Positions 50,519-62,316 of a stretch of DNA of 64,000 nt are shown here, in pieces. Every line of letters starts with the position of its first letter. Position 1 is the stretch's first letter. Source of the stretch: Chlamydoabsidia padenii (lineage: Eukaryota; Mucoromycota; Mucoromycetes; Mucorales; Cunninghamellaceae). A program made the translations under genes and the position numbers. The stretch lies in the NCBI GenBank assembly GCA_025330725.1, contig JAIWND010000030.1, positions 1 to 64,000 of the forward strand, written 5' to 3'. Under the pieces are notes generated by a model that saw only the letters and a list, made by a program, of their open reading frames with translations, ran no database searches and had not been told where the DNA came from.

Positions 50519-52241
50519 TAATATTCGGTCCCCACAAACGCGGGATTTAAAATGTTGGGAAGCTTAATTGATTTTTTGATGCCTTGCCTCCCCTATCTTC
50601 TTGATCTGACACCTGATACTGCTTTTAAACATTCTTCTTACTACATCCTCTTTCTTAACATGGTGTGATTTTCTTGCTTACTCACTTTAACAAAACGGCT
50701 TGTCTGTACTATTTACGTTGGATGGATGATAAACCTACACCTATTGACCTACTTGGTCGCAAACAATTCAACACGGAACACTGATTGCGACGATAATATG
50801 AAATTCACAATGATTAGGACAACTAGATCAAGATGAACAAAAGCAGTGGTTGGTGATGCAACTGACTCTGTGGTAATGGGATGTCTTACTGTAGATGGTG
50901 GAATCATTATTGAGACTCATTTGACTGAATGAAGGTGGAAAAGGTAAAACAAAACAAAACAAAAGAGCAAAAGGCACGGGAAGAGAAGGGTAATGGTGCT
51001 GTTGTTGCTGCCGCTGCTGCTGTTGTTGTTGTATACTGCTGCATCTTTCGTTTTTTGGATCAATAACCTCGTCAAGACTCTGATACTGATCCTTTTTTTT
51101 TTTTTATCTTCCCCTTCTCCTTCTCTTTTTCTGTATGTTTAAATGGATTGGTGGCACTGAATACCAGTAAACACAGGCAGCAAACTTGGACGATTCCTCA
51201 TATATCTACCTGGATCGACGTTTATGGTGACCATTTTGTCCAACAATAAATAACAAGGACTTCAGCAGGGGCAGCGACTTCTGACTATCAACTATCGAAT
51301 AGCGATCTCGATCAGGTCATGTGGGTCTTTAAACTACGCCATCTACATCTACACCAACAACAACACAGCCGCCTTCCTCAGCATATTTCGGTCATCACCG
51401 GTCACTCCTAGATAAAGCAAAATTATATCGACCTCCCCCAACAAAAAAGATGGTCTTGACGAAATGCGCGGTACAAACTGGATTCAACATCAAATTCAAA
51501 TAATCAGCTTCATAATTCCACGATTCCTCGACGTACAGTTATTACATACTTTCAACGAATCGATCCGATGGAGGGTGTGCATAATGGATACACAGCAGTA
51601 ATCATCAACCCTAATACCTTGATTCCTCGTCGTACGACTTTACAGGCCTTTAAAGAATTAATACAATGGGGCGGGTGGGCAAACACTGGATACACAGCAT
51701 CAACCTAACACTCTGGATTCCTCGACATACAGCTACTACATACCTTTGACAAATCAGTCCGATTGGACAGGCGGACACACTGGATACACAACAGCAATCA
51801 GCAATCATCAGCCATATCACCACAAAACCCCTCACCTTCAGACTTTGACGAATCTGGATATGGTTAGTCTTCTCATCAAAACCTCAAATGAACGAGTATG
51901 AACTGAGCTGGCGATTACAATCACCAACGAAATGACGATGATGATTAAAGAACGGCAATTACATGACAAATTGGATGACTAGGTGTAGATCGATCATTCT
52001 ACTTCTTCTCATATGCTGAATTGGGGTGAAACCGACAATCAAGAAAGTGGTGACGGTCTGGTCTTTTTTTTTATCTCCCTTCCCCTCTTCACACACATAA
52101 TTTAGTCTCTCTTTTTACCATCGCTCTCCTATATTACATACCATAGTAGAGCCATACATAGTATAGAAATGATTTTTTTAAAATAAAAAAAAATTGAATG
52201 TAATAAAAAACATGTATGTAATACTTTTTACATAGGACTTT
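50519..52241 (+). pseudogene. Coding debris with tandem repeats
   Basis: Plus-strand protein-like pieces broken by stops: CLPYLLDLTPDTAFKHSSYY, YYLRWMDDKPTPIDLLGRKQ with FNTEH, LDQDEQKQWLVMQLTLW (about 50820-50875), WTIPHISTWIDVYGDHFVQQ (about 51188-51247) and DYQLSNSDLDQVMWVFKLRH. Together with the exon inside the 50243-50518 TIR unit they look like the remains of one multi-exon gene. Family unrecognised. From about 51520 the sequence is a tandem repeat (separate entry). 51850-52240 has nothing further. Confidence 0.4.
51517..51810. repeat. Three-copy ~97-bp tandem repeat
   Basis: Units begin gattcctcgacgtacag (about 51520), gattcctcgtcgtacg (about 51619) and gattcctcgacatacagc (about 51716). 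Each carries tac-x-ttt...aat (or aaa), a ggcggg/ggagggtg-like segment and then ggatacacagca (or aacagca) before aatcatcaa. Periods are about 99 and 97 bp, too diverged to be recent. A fourth, weaker start (gattcctcatatatc) is at about 51194. Confidence 0.7.
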
Positions 52242-52423
52242 GTGACAAAGGGAAAAGTCGAGGGTAACGGCATAAACCGGGAATTGAAAAGCATATCTGC
52301 ATTTGTTTACATTTTAAGCTCAACAACCAATCAAAAGTTGGGACTTTTCTCTTTTATTTTCTTCCTTATAAAATCTCTTCCTTCTCTTCCTTTCCAATTT
52401 CTTCCTTATCAGTCTCTTCCATA

Positions 52424-55400
52424 TTGCACCTGCTCTTCATAGAACATCAAGAAATTATTTTTGAAGACCACCTGTTATCATTACTGGGCCTACAGCACGA
52501 AACTGAAGTACTCCAGCCATTGCAAAGCTACGATGGAATGTCTGTCAAGGATAGAATATTGTACTGTACAAAAAGTACTTCAAAAACCAAGCCATACGTT
52601 TGGGAAAAGGTAAGTGTTATGTAATTTGGAATGAAGAACGTGATCATTTTTAATAACCTCTTTTTCTTTTTGAAAAAACAAACAAACAAATATACATAGC
52701 ACGACGGGTACTTGCTCAACTTGATGATTCTGGCAGTGACTACGGTAATGGCAGTGTTGAAGACTTGGACGACAATGTTTCTAACCCATCGGTGTCTTTG
52801 GCATCCACAAGAGGCTCTCCCTCTAGACAACTGGCTGGTTCGAAACGCAAGCGCAAGCAAACATTGGGTGAAAAGGCGGTCAAAAGCGTATCTAATCAAC
52901 AACGAAAGAGTCCTTCCAGCAAGAAGTCACTGAAGCCTTGCAAAGCATGTATCCACCACAATCGAATCACCAACTCTCTTTGTCCTGTCCCTTATATGTT
53001 GGCACAGCAGTAGCAGCAGCAAGAGCAACAAGAACACCAACAGGAACACCAACAGGAACAACAACGGCCAAAAACAACGATCACCCGGAAAATTGGATCA
53101 AGATCAGTATTAAATGTCGACAATCCAAATCATCATAAACGTATCCTGAACGGAATCAACGAGGTGGTTATCTTCATTCGAGACGTTGCCATCAAAGCGT
53201 ACCTCTTTGTCACCTATTTTGTATAGAGCAATTTGGATAACGGCAGGCCAATTCCAAAAATAGCTTTTTACCAAAAGTTTCTTCTATGCGGTCTATCAAC
53301 TTAAAAATTGGTGGCAATATATATCTGTCAACAATAATATCAGTCAACAACTGGCAACACAAATACGTCACGCTTATCACCAAATGAATCCAACTGCAGA
53401 CCGTATAGCAGCTTTCAATGTCCAAAAAATTCACGGTGGTATATCGTATTCTCAATGTACTACAGAAATCTTCGACCATTACGCGACTCTCCTTACGAAT
53501 CGGATAACGGAAGATATGATGCAACGGATGGCGAATATTTACTCAATACGATTATGATTACGAGAACCGTAGCCACAACAGCAGCAACGACCGGAATTTG
53601 ATCTTCAGCAAAGACTGCATCATGAAGAGGAACAACAGCAATATCAACTAGAGTTGCTACAACAACACCAGTCGCAAAGCCAATACTATCTTTACCAGCA
53701 ACAATACCATCAAGTTCAACAGAACTATCATCAAGGTCAGCAGCGGCAACATTGCCAGCGGCAGCAAAACCACCAAGATCAACAACAGCAGCATCAACAG
53801 CGACAACAACATGATGATGAAAGGTCACAACAACATCATCAGCAACAGGGTGGATATCATCAACAACAGAGCCAATATCACCAAGATCAACTTCGTTATC
53901 ATGAAATGCAAGAACAACACCATAATAATCATCAGGCTTATCATCAAGATCAAGATCAAAATTGTCAACAACAACAAGAGCATCACAATCTGCAGGAACA
54001 ACATCACCAGCAGCAGCAGCATTATCATGAACGCCAAAGCCAATACCACCATGAACAAGAACAATAACAACAACAAACCAAGGTAAGTGGTGCAATAGAA
54101 ATATCAAGTAAATGGATATATAACTCACAGAACGCTAAATTTTATTTACAGGTATTGACAAAAAGTGACAGTGGCAAGTTTGGGCTTTACATCCTAGGAT
54201 GCTGCATGAATGACACCAAGGTTCCCCCGGTATTTACAGTCCACCTCTCTGATCTCTCGAATACTGAAGAAGTCAATAACGAAATTATTTATACAATGGA
54301 AGAAACTGACGTCGACCTTCTGGCTATCTTCAACTTTGCGGTACTCCAACAACTTGCTGACAACAGTGAACGACAGATGGAAGAACACTACCGCAGACTA
54401 CACCAACGAATCGTACATTTAGGAGATGGATTACGCGCCGTCATAAATAGTGCTCTTGACCGAATTAACCAGCTATCACAAACGCCACCAGCAAGCATTA
54501 CCAGTGGAATATATTTTGCCCTGGAACAAATATCTCAATTTCCTCTGAATTTACTTTGACTACATCAAGAAGCCGTGGCATTAATTCAAATGGTATCAAA
54601 TGATTTGGGTCTTGAACTCGGGTTAGACGATGAACGCTGGTCAGCCACACAAGTACAACAAATGATTGCGCAACTACCAGTCAGTATTCGAAGCCTGGAA
54701 CACATTATTCAGCAAAGCCATTCGCTACAAATGTTAGACATGGAAACGACAGAACTTTGTGATCTAAAGGACATACTGACCATGCAACTTCCCCCCCCCA
54801 TTAATGGACAACCTACGCAACGACCTTATTCAACACCAACAACGATATCAACGGTACGAAATAGCGCGGCAAACTTATTTCGAAAACAATGCACTAGGTG
54901 GTCGGGGCGTCCTGGAATGAATATTGGAGCAATGTCGACTATCCGACGTAGCGTCATCTCGGATCAAACTCGCCCAGCACTCACAACCGACTATATCTCA
55001 CGCTAATGCGATATTTTTAGGAAGTACTCTTACAGCATCGGTTTGCACATCGACAACCACAATACAAACCAACTTCAGGAAGCCAATCTCATCCAAACGA
55101 TAGTTCCGCGATCATGGGCTTACCAACAGATTCGACTACTCGATGAATTCAGCAGTATGGGAAGACAACAGCGGGCCTCTTTGGTCCACTCAATCATCAA
55201 TATTATTCCGGAAACTCGCACCTTGAACCGACAGCGTTTGGAATTCCTATGTGACCAATCTTTCAGGCAGCTTGAACAATTGATTGATGAAACTCGATGG
55301 CGCTTACATTGCTCAACGGAATACTTGCACGACCCTCAACAAAACGCTCATCTTCTTCGGCAATGCTTTCGACCAGCATTAGACCACGTCGTTAAAAAAC

Positions 55401-56822
55401 AACCACTATTCAATCTTGTCCCGAAGCCGACATTCAAGAAAAAATACATCAAGCTTACCAACACAAGCATGAAAACATTGCTTCGATCATTGGGACTTCC
55501 AGAATATATTCACGGTGATGATACCTTGTTTTGTTTGTTCGCTTTGAAAAAAATTCGACCGCGTGATGGTTTTATTTTGTCGAAATACATATTGACCGAT
55601 GGATTCGCCGCATCCATATCATTCAAGAAGCCGATCAAAACCAAAGACGTCATGCCACGCTTGGTGCCTGAAGACTTTGAAGATTGGGAATTCAAGTATC
55701 TGAACGTGTGGGGTGTGTATCCCGGTGTTACAAAATGTGTATGTCGGTAGTAATGGCTCAAGTAATGACTTATACAATGACTCCGTAGAAAATGAACGTA
55801 AGTAGTTATTTATCCTGGTGAACATGATACTACTGGTGATGATTTGGATGATTATGATGGTAACTGAAAAAAAAAAAAAAAAAAAAAAAAAAGACTGACG
55901 GTATTCTGACAACTTTTTCATATTTGTACTTTTAGGTGAAAGTCATGAAATACGAAAAATATCGTCTGTTGAATATTATACCAAAGCTGGATTCAAGACG
56001 ACACTGAACAAGATAAATTCGGTCAAAACAAATGATATTCGGACCTCTGAACCAAACATCATCACCAATTTACCAGGGATACAACAATACATCGATTCAA
56101 CTTTGGCCTTTAACGAAATTTTATGGTCAGATGAATATACAAAGTCTTGATTTTCTGGACTACCAAGGACGACGACGAATGGATCATGAACTTGTGAACA
56201 TACTTGTCAATGGTGGGCAGAAGTGTCGGACTCTCCCTGGTTTTCAAGAGCGATTGGACAATGTCGGCCCTCAAAGAAGACGAAGACGAAGAAGGGTAAC
56301 AGTCGTTGATGAACCTACCCCTCTACCAAAAACAAGGTAAGACTTTTTGGTCGGAAATGCATGCGCAATATATACTGATGCTCAACTGATTTTATTTTTG
56401 TTGCATACAGAAAGTGGAAAAAGGCGCCAACTGATAACGATGACAGTAAGGTCCCCGTGGTGGTGTTTGGTGATGCCAATTTCGGAAGAAATCAAAAGGG
56501 TGCTGGCTCGTTGGTAGACAAGTGCCGTAAACTACTATCAGTGGCGGAGAAGGCGGGACGACTCGTTTATATCAATATGGACGAATATCTCACTTCCCAA
56601 ATATGCTCAAAATGTGGTGGACGAACTTTGGACCATAATGTGATTCCTCGGCCTGGCCAACTTGCGGAGCGTATGTATTCGGTAATAGTGTGCAATCACT
56701 GTTCTACTCTTTGGCAACGCGGCATGAACGCTTCCCGGAACGTGCGCGCCCTATTTTTCAACATCGCCATCAATGGACATCACCCTGGGATACTTGCAAG
56801 ACCACCTTCAACTACCAATTGA
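52424..56822 (+). pseudogene. Fanzor relic A, near full length, RuvC-I Asp to Tyr and RuvC-III Asp to Gly
   Basis: Plus-strand remnants in order: an N-terminal exon (MSVKDRILYCTKSTSKTKPY then VWEK with donor gtaagt); a basic/Ser-rich part with a Zn-knuckle-like CKACIHHNRITNSLCP (about 52935-52985); INEVVIFIRDVAIKAYLFVT, FYAVYQLKNWWQYISVNNNI and DRIAAFNVQKIHGGISYS (53150-53550), a typical Fanzor N-terminal region with an in-frame TAG and frameshift; a Gln/His-rich insert (53560-54070); a helical part (54155-55006, stops at 54557 and 55004); LVPKPTFKKKYIKLTNTSMK, ILTDGFAASISF; RuvC-I FKYLNVWGVYPGVTKCV; ILVNGG segment; VVVFGDANFGRNQKG; zinc ribbon CSKC/CNHC; and LWQRGMNASRNV. The catalytic Asp is replaced at 55718-55720 (TAT) and 56721-56723 (GGC). 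Multiple frame breaks make it non-functional. The coding identity is clear from the motif order. Confidence 0.72.
53560..54070 (+). repeat. Gln/His-rich imperfect minisatellite within relic A
   Basis: About 500 bp of CAA/CAG/CAT/CAC/TAT codons. On the plus strand it is open and reads as Gln, His, Tyr and Arg, for example QQYHQVQQNYHQGQQRQHC. The same DNA is open on the minus strand (211 codons), a mirror effect. It sits between the N-terminal and middle Fanzor regions, where other copies have none. Confidence 0.8.
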
Positions 56823-56925
56823 TTTTATCCGCATATCAAACATGCGTTGACGTTTACGACGTAAGTTGGCAAAAAAAAAAAAAAAAAGGTATGGTACTTC
56901 ATTTCCGTCAAGACCAACAATGGTA

Positions 56926-58388
56926 GTCAACCACAGACTCTTCCAGCTTTTGCTACATCGATCATTCAAGAATCCATTTGTGACAGCGGATACCGTTGAT
57001 TTAATGCATTTGTATAACGTTGTTTTTCAACGGATTGGGCGAAGTGATTTTGTGGGTCGTTCAGCATCAAAAGGTAGCCATCGAATCCGTGAGGGCTGTC
57101 GATTTTTTTGTGATTTGTTGAAACTATCAAAAGTCCGTATGGGAAAATGGTAAGAGCCTGTATAATGAACGAAAGTTTTTAAAAGTTATTGATCAGCTCC
57201 TATTACTGTTATCTATAGTTTGGAAAACTTGGACCAGTATGATACACCTATCTTCAAAGACATGATCCGCACAGATGGTTTTGCTATTGATGTGATGATT
57301 TCGAAGAAGGCATCTGGCACACCTCTACCTGACCTTAAACTTTCGGATATCCAGAGCAGTCGTGAATACTACGCTCGACACTTTCGATTATGGGGCATCG
57401 ACCCAGGGATCAAGGGCATTTTCAGTGCAACGGATGGGCGCGATCAGTTTTCCCGGTTCTCTACCAAAGAATGGCGATTCAAGTATGGGACTACAAGACG
57501 ACAGAGGGAACAACTTAGGCGTCTACCAGCTAACGTCAACAACATTCAAACCAATATCCCAAGTACCAAGACAAGCTCATCCATTAGTTACATGGTAGCA
57601 GCCAGGTATATCCTCACTAATTTGAATCCGCTGGTGGAATATTATGGCAAAGTTGATTGGTCAACGGAATGGATGATGGCCTATTGCACACGACGAAAGA
57701 AGTACAATGATAAAGATCAATACACCACGAGTGGGCAACGCCTACGATCAAGACCTGAACAAGAGTAAGTTCCTTTTTCAACCCCCCCAGTAACACTAAG
57801 TTACATTAACCCTTATAGATAACGATTTCACCCGACACCTTAAACTTCTGATAAACGTACTCCCTTGCTTGCTGTTGGTGACGGTAGTTTCTCTATGACA
57901 ATGAAAGGAAATTTACCTGGAATGGTGAACCGTGTTAAGAAAGCATGGAAAGAAGCCGAACGTCAAGGAAAATTAGTGGTGGTTAATGTAAAGGAGGCGT
58001 ATACGTCAAAGGTAAAAAGAAACGAATGAGGTATCCTAATCCTGCCGATGTACTGATGTTTCATGTGGTTAGGTATGCTCAAAATGCTTCGTGAGAGATA
58101 TGGTGAGCAAAGCCATCGATGATTTCCGATTACACCCAGTGTTGCCTTACCAAGGTTGTAACACTGTTTGGTATTGTGTTATCAACGTTTCAAGGAAAAT
58201 TCATGATTTGGCTCTACAAGAAATCAACGAGAACCCTCGCCCGGAAATGTTTTGTCGACCTGAGCTACCTCTTCTATCATCAACAACTGACTAGCACAAA
58301 ACTATGTCAACGTAACAGGTGCCTTGCTTCGGTAAGTTCAACGACAATTTTGACTACTACGCAACTTGTTAACCTCCTATTATCTTAA
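56926..58388 (+). pseudogene. Fanzor relic B, N-terminally truncated, RuvC-III broken
   Basis: Begins mid-protein: HRLFQLLLHRSFKNPFVTAD, VDLMHLYNVVFQRIGR, SHRIREGCRFFCDLLKLSKV (about 56930-57150). After an intron: FKDMIRTDGFAIDVMISKKA, then RuvC-I FRLWGIDPGIKGIFSATDGR with its Asp codon at 57400-57402 intact, and RFSTKEWRFKYGTTRRQRE. After another intron: PLLAVGDGSFSMTMKGNLPG (RuvC-II region), then LVVVNVKEAYTSKV, and after a frame interruption VCSKCFVRDMVSKAIDDFRL and the ribbon end. The third ribbon cysteine is Tyr (TAC at 58148-58150, in LPYQGC), and RuvC-III reads VWYCVINVSRKI, with Val (58178-58180) where Asp should be. Diverged from relic A, so it is a separate insertion or lineage. It starts ~100 bp after relic A and is on the same strand. 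Confidence 0.68.
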
Positions 58389-58667
58389 CTCCGATTTCGT
58401 GAAATTCGTGAACAGGTGAGACTTGTCAGTGATTTATTTATCGATCAAAAAGTCATAAGGGGATTGTAATAATTGGAGAAAAAAAGTATAGTATCAAATA
58501 ATTAAGTGATATAAGGGTTATGTTTTTTATTGAATAAAAAATGATAGGGTTTATATACGTTTTGTCTTTGTATTGTTTTGATATGATTCTATATGAGGTG
58601 AAATGGTGAATATGAAACATTAACAGTTGCGTGTCTGTGTAATGGAAGGAGAGGGAAGATTATATAT
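58389..58667. other. Spacer between Fanzor relic B and TIR element
   Basis: No coding sequence recognised. Any guide-RNA-like segment of relic B would be expected here, but I could not identify one by eye. An AATAAA (about 58534) follows. Confidence 0.35.
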
Positions 58668-59648
58668 CACGATGGGATTTTTTTCGGCGTATGTACGGAT
58701 TCTGCCAAACAAAAATTCACCGTAATTCGTTAAGGCTACGGTGAAAAGTCACCGTAAATTCATCTTCGTATGAACGGTTATTTGACGTATATACGTTGAA
58801 TGATGTGTACACGTGCAATCGTCCAATATCCATTTGTTCACCCTCATTCCATTTGTTTGCCCCCATTCCACCATTTAGTCAGTAATAATAGTTAATGTAC
58901 GTTTTATTAATATATAATCATTCCATACTATTACTATTTATTGCTATCACTACAACGGACATATCTGTCATATTACCAATTTAGCGCCTGCATCTAGGAG
59001 TAGGGGTGCTACTTTCTGGTCGGGCACGCTAACCCTATTAAAATAAAGTAGATAGCACATTCTCAAACTAAACAGTAATATATTCAAGCGTCTTCGTTTT
59101 AGTATTGCCAGTATTGCCCAGTCAGAAGGAGATAGATTCTATCAAAAGAAAAGCAATATTAGTTTAATAGCATGCTATAAAAGTGTTAGTTGTAAGCTTA
59201 CCGTATCTTCGCCACTTTCGTCCCCAGCCCTTCAGTACCTCCTCAAAGCTGTAAAATAAATAAATCAACGCAATGATTACAATCTGTATATTCAGTAATG
59301 TTATACTTGCTAACGGTCCAAGTTGTTGCTAAGTTTGAGTTACTGTAATGTTTCAGCAATCTGTTGAAATTGCTCGAGTGTTAGCTAGTCGATCAGTTCC
59401 TGTTGTTGTTGGGAGCCTATCAATTGTTGATTAAAAGTAGAGTAGAAAAGTTAGAAAAGGAAAGAAATAAACAAATAACAAAAAAGACGAATTTTTTTTT
59501 TACACAGATTTTCCACGCTCTTACGGGACATTCGCCGTACAAACGGGGTTTCTTTATCCGCAACTACGGTGCATAAACCGTAAGAACGGAGTAAAACCCG
59601 TACATACGGTGAATTCTACGCGCCTCCGCCGAAAAATTTCCCATCGTG
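58668..59648. mobile_element. 981-bp TIR element with subterminal ACCGTA motifs and micro-exons
   Basis: Ends are inverted: CACGATGGGATTTTTTTCGG CG at 58668-58689 against the complement of CGCCGAAAAATTTCCCATCG TG at 59627-59648 (20 of 22 match). Both ends are flanked by tatatat (58661-58667 and 59649-59655), a candidate 7-bp target duplication within AT-rich DNA. The terminal ~130 bp on each side carry many ccgta/tacgg motifs (for example gtatgtacgg, caccgtaa, ctacggtg; ccgtacaaacgg, ccgtaagaacgg, ccgtacatacgg), likely transposase-binding sites. On the minus strand, exon-like stretches with splice signals read QQQQELID, one stop, LTLEQFQQIAETL (59416-59344), FEEVLKGWGRKWRRY (59248-59202) and NLSPSDWAILAILKRRRLN (about 59143). 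No transposase is present, so it is non-autonomous. Superfamily unassigned. Confidence 0.65.
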
Positions 59649-59779
59649 TATATATAATTGCAAAGCGGGAATTAAATACTAGAAGGCGGTATTTGAATAT
59701 TGGATTTATTGTGGAGTACGAGTAGTGGTGAATACAATAGGGGTTAAATTACATGGATACACATATTAGCTACTACTTT
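59649..59779. other. 3' flank of glutamine synthetase gene
   Basis: Short AT-rich spacer; no gene. Stop codon of the glutamine synthetase is at 59780-59782 on the minus strand. Confidence 0.5.
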
Positions 59780-62316
59780 TTAGATGTTGAGGAAGAGTTC
59801 GGTATATTTAGGTAAAGGCCATAATTTATCAGAGACATGTCGTTCCAATTCATCCGCCAAATCCCGGATCTTGTTCATCGTAGTGAGAGCTTGTTGACTG
59901 TATTCCTTGGCCAGAGCATCCATATCCTGGACGTCGATCATCACATCAAGGTAATCACGGAGTTGGTTGGTTTCGGCTTGGAGATCAGCCACAATAGGAG
60001 TGAGTTGGTTGAGCAAGTTGACTTCGGGGCCGGATTTGACACCAATGTTTGCCATATAAGAAGCAGATTCGGCCAGATCACGACGGTACTGGAAGGCAGC
60101 AGGCAAGACTTGCTGAGTGACCATGGTTAATAAGGTTTGAGCTTCAATCATCACATCCTTGCAGTACTTTTCCACCAAGATATGGTACCGGGATTGCAAT
60201 TCGGCGTCCGAAAAGACACCGGTCTTGCGCAACATGGCAGCATTTTCGGCACGGAGCAAGCGATCAAATGCATCGGGACTCTTCACAATGTTAGGGAGAC
60301 CACGACGAGCAGCTTCTTGCACCCATTCGTCAGAGTAATTATCACCTTCGAATCTAATGTCCTTGGATTTCTTGATGAATTCACGAATCACCGCGAATTG
60401 ATCTTCTTCACTAGCCACCGCCTTGTCACCTTTTTGTTTGGCCAGAGCATCACGCATTTCCATCAATGTCGAGGCCACCGCTGAGTTGAGTAAAGTCACA
60501 GGGAAAGAGACAGATTGCTTGGATCCGACGGCACGGAATTCAAACTTGTTACCAGTAAAAGCAAAAGGCGAGGTACGGTTACGATCGGTCAAGTCACGGG
60601 CAATGCTGGGCAGAGTGGCGACCTGGAGATCCAACACGGTACCAGACACACGTACGTTTTGCAATTGAGTACCAGCCGCTTGATGGTTCACTTCCCGTCC
60701 TTCTTCCACCGCATCCAGTACTTCGTTCAATTGTGAACCCAAGAAAGCAGAGATGATACCAGGAGGAGCTTCATGGGCACCCAATCGGTGATCGTTGGAA
60801 GCAGACGCAATACCAGCACGGAGCAAATCACCATGGTCGTGCACAGCTTTGAGAGTGGCCACCAAAAAGATCAAGAAACGCAAATTCTTTTCAGGGCAGG
60901 ATCCGGGATCTAACAAGTTATCACCTTGATTAGTAGAAAGAGACCAATTACAATGCTTGCCGGAACCATTGACCCCACGGAATGGCTTTTCGTGGAAGAG
61001 CACCTTGAGCTTGTGACGATGAGCCACACGGTGAAGGACGTCCATGGTGAGCATGTTATGATCCACCGCCAACATGGCCTCTTCGAAAATAGGAGCCACT
61101 TCAAATTGAGCAGGGGCCACTTCGTTGTGTCGAGTCTTGATAGGTACACCGAGGCGAGCCAATTCGTATTCGGCTTCACTGATCGCAGCCAACACCCGAG
61201 TAGGGATCTTGCCAAAGTAATGATCTTCCAATTGTTGATGACGAGGGGGGAGGCCACCGAGTAAGGTACGGCCAGTAATCTTGAGATCAGGGCGTAAGGT
61301 GTAGAGAGCACGGTCGATCAAAAAGTATTCTTGTTCAGTACCCAAAGTAGCAAATACACTCTTCGTGCGAGGATGATCTATAAAAAAAATAGCCATGGTT
61401 ACACTACTTGTTACTCTTAGTTTTTACCTTACCTTCATCATCCTTGGGTTCGATCAAGTTGAGCACATCCACTGCAGCCTTGTTTAATGTTTCAGCAGAT
61501 CGCAAAAGGACCGACTTTTCATCCAAAGCTTCACCATTATAGGAGATAAAGACCGAAGGCACATAGAGAATAGAGGTACCATGAGGACCATCTTGGATAA
61601 ACATAGGACTATTTGGAAACAATGGATAACAAAAACGTTAGTTCCATCCAATTTAATCAAAACCATGATCCTTACCTTTTAGTATCCCAGACTATTAAAT
61701 AGATAACAAAAGAAAAAAGGTTTCGTTAGTCCAACCATGATTATCCCTAATTTTTATTGTTAGATTGTATTTTACCAGTATAACCACGAGCTTCAAAGGT
61801 AGTACGCATACCACCAGAGGGGAAAGAAGATGCATCAGGTTCAGATTGAAGTAATTGGGAGCCAGAGAAAGTATCGATCGCCGTTACCTAAAAAGTAAGA
61901 GTTTTTTAGTTTCCATAGTTACACATAACCCGCATACTTACTTCTTCGAATCCATCGACAAACGTTGATTTCATTGTCAAGAAGCTGTCGTGTTTTTCAG
62001 CAGTAGAGTCATTAAGAGGTTGGAACCAATGGGTAAAGTGAGAGGCATTACGTTGAATAGCCCACACCTTGACAGCATGAGCAATAGCATCGGCTGTGAC
62101 CTTGTCCAAGGTTTCATTTCCCTTAAGTTGCTTGATAAAGTTCTTGTACACCGGTTTAGGAAGCATCTTGGACATTTCCTTCAAGGAAAACACATTTTGA
62201 CCAAAGATTTCAGAAGTGGATTGAAGGCGGCCGTCTTTGGTCGAGGGGAATTCAACGTTACGAGCAGCCATGGTGAGACTATTGACCACAGAGGTGACGC
62301 GTGCTTCGTGGGCCAT
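59780..62316 (-). CDS. Glutamine synthetase, type III (GSIII)
   Basis: Five or so exons, total about 710 residues, right for GSIII (type I ~470, type II ~370). ATG at 62316 ([20 protein letters not shown]). The N-terminal GSIII domain has [30 protein letters not shown] and KHDSFL; next come [13 protein letters not shown] and [14 protein letters not shown]. The large 3' exon (61396-59780) has the catalytic core: [30 protein letters not shown] with [62 protein letters not shown], and [20 protein letters not shown] (the R-x5-R-type substrate site). The C-terminal region is helical ([16 protein letters not shown]). It catalyses ATP-dependent glutamate plus ammonia to glutamine in the cytosol and is a dodecamer in bacteria. 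Frame and motifs are complete, so it is predicted active. Confidence 0.95.

Noticed and set aside
52765..53013. Independent small basic gene
   Set aside because: Its KRKRK and CKACIHHNRITNSLCP parts fit the N-terminal region of Fanzor relic A, so it is treated as part of that relic.
53493..54128. 211-codon minus-strand frame rich in Val, Asp, Ala
   Set aside because: It is the mirror of the CAR/CAY tract in Fanzor relic A; repeats without stops are open in several frames.
58389..58667. Guide (omega-like) RNA for relic B
   Set aside because: Such RNAs are not recognisable by sequence alone, and the nuclease is broken; no conserved hairpin was seen.
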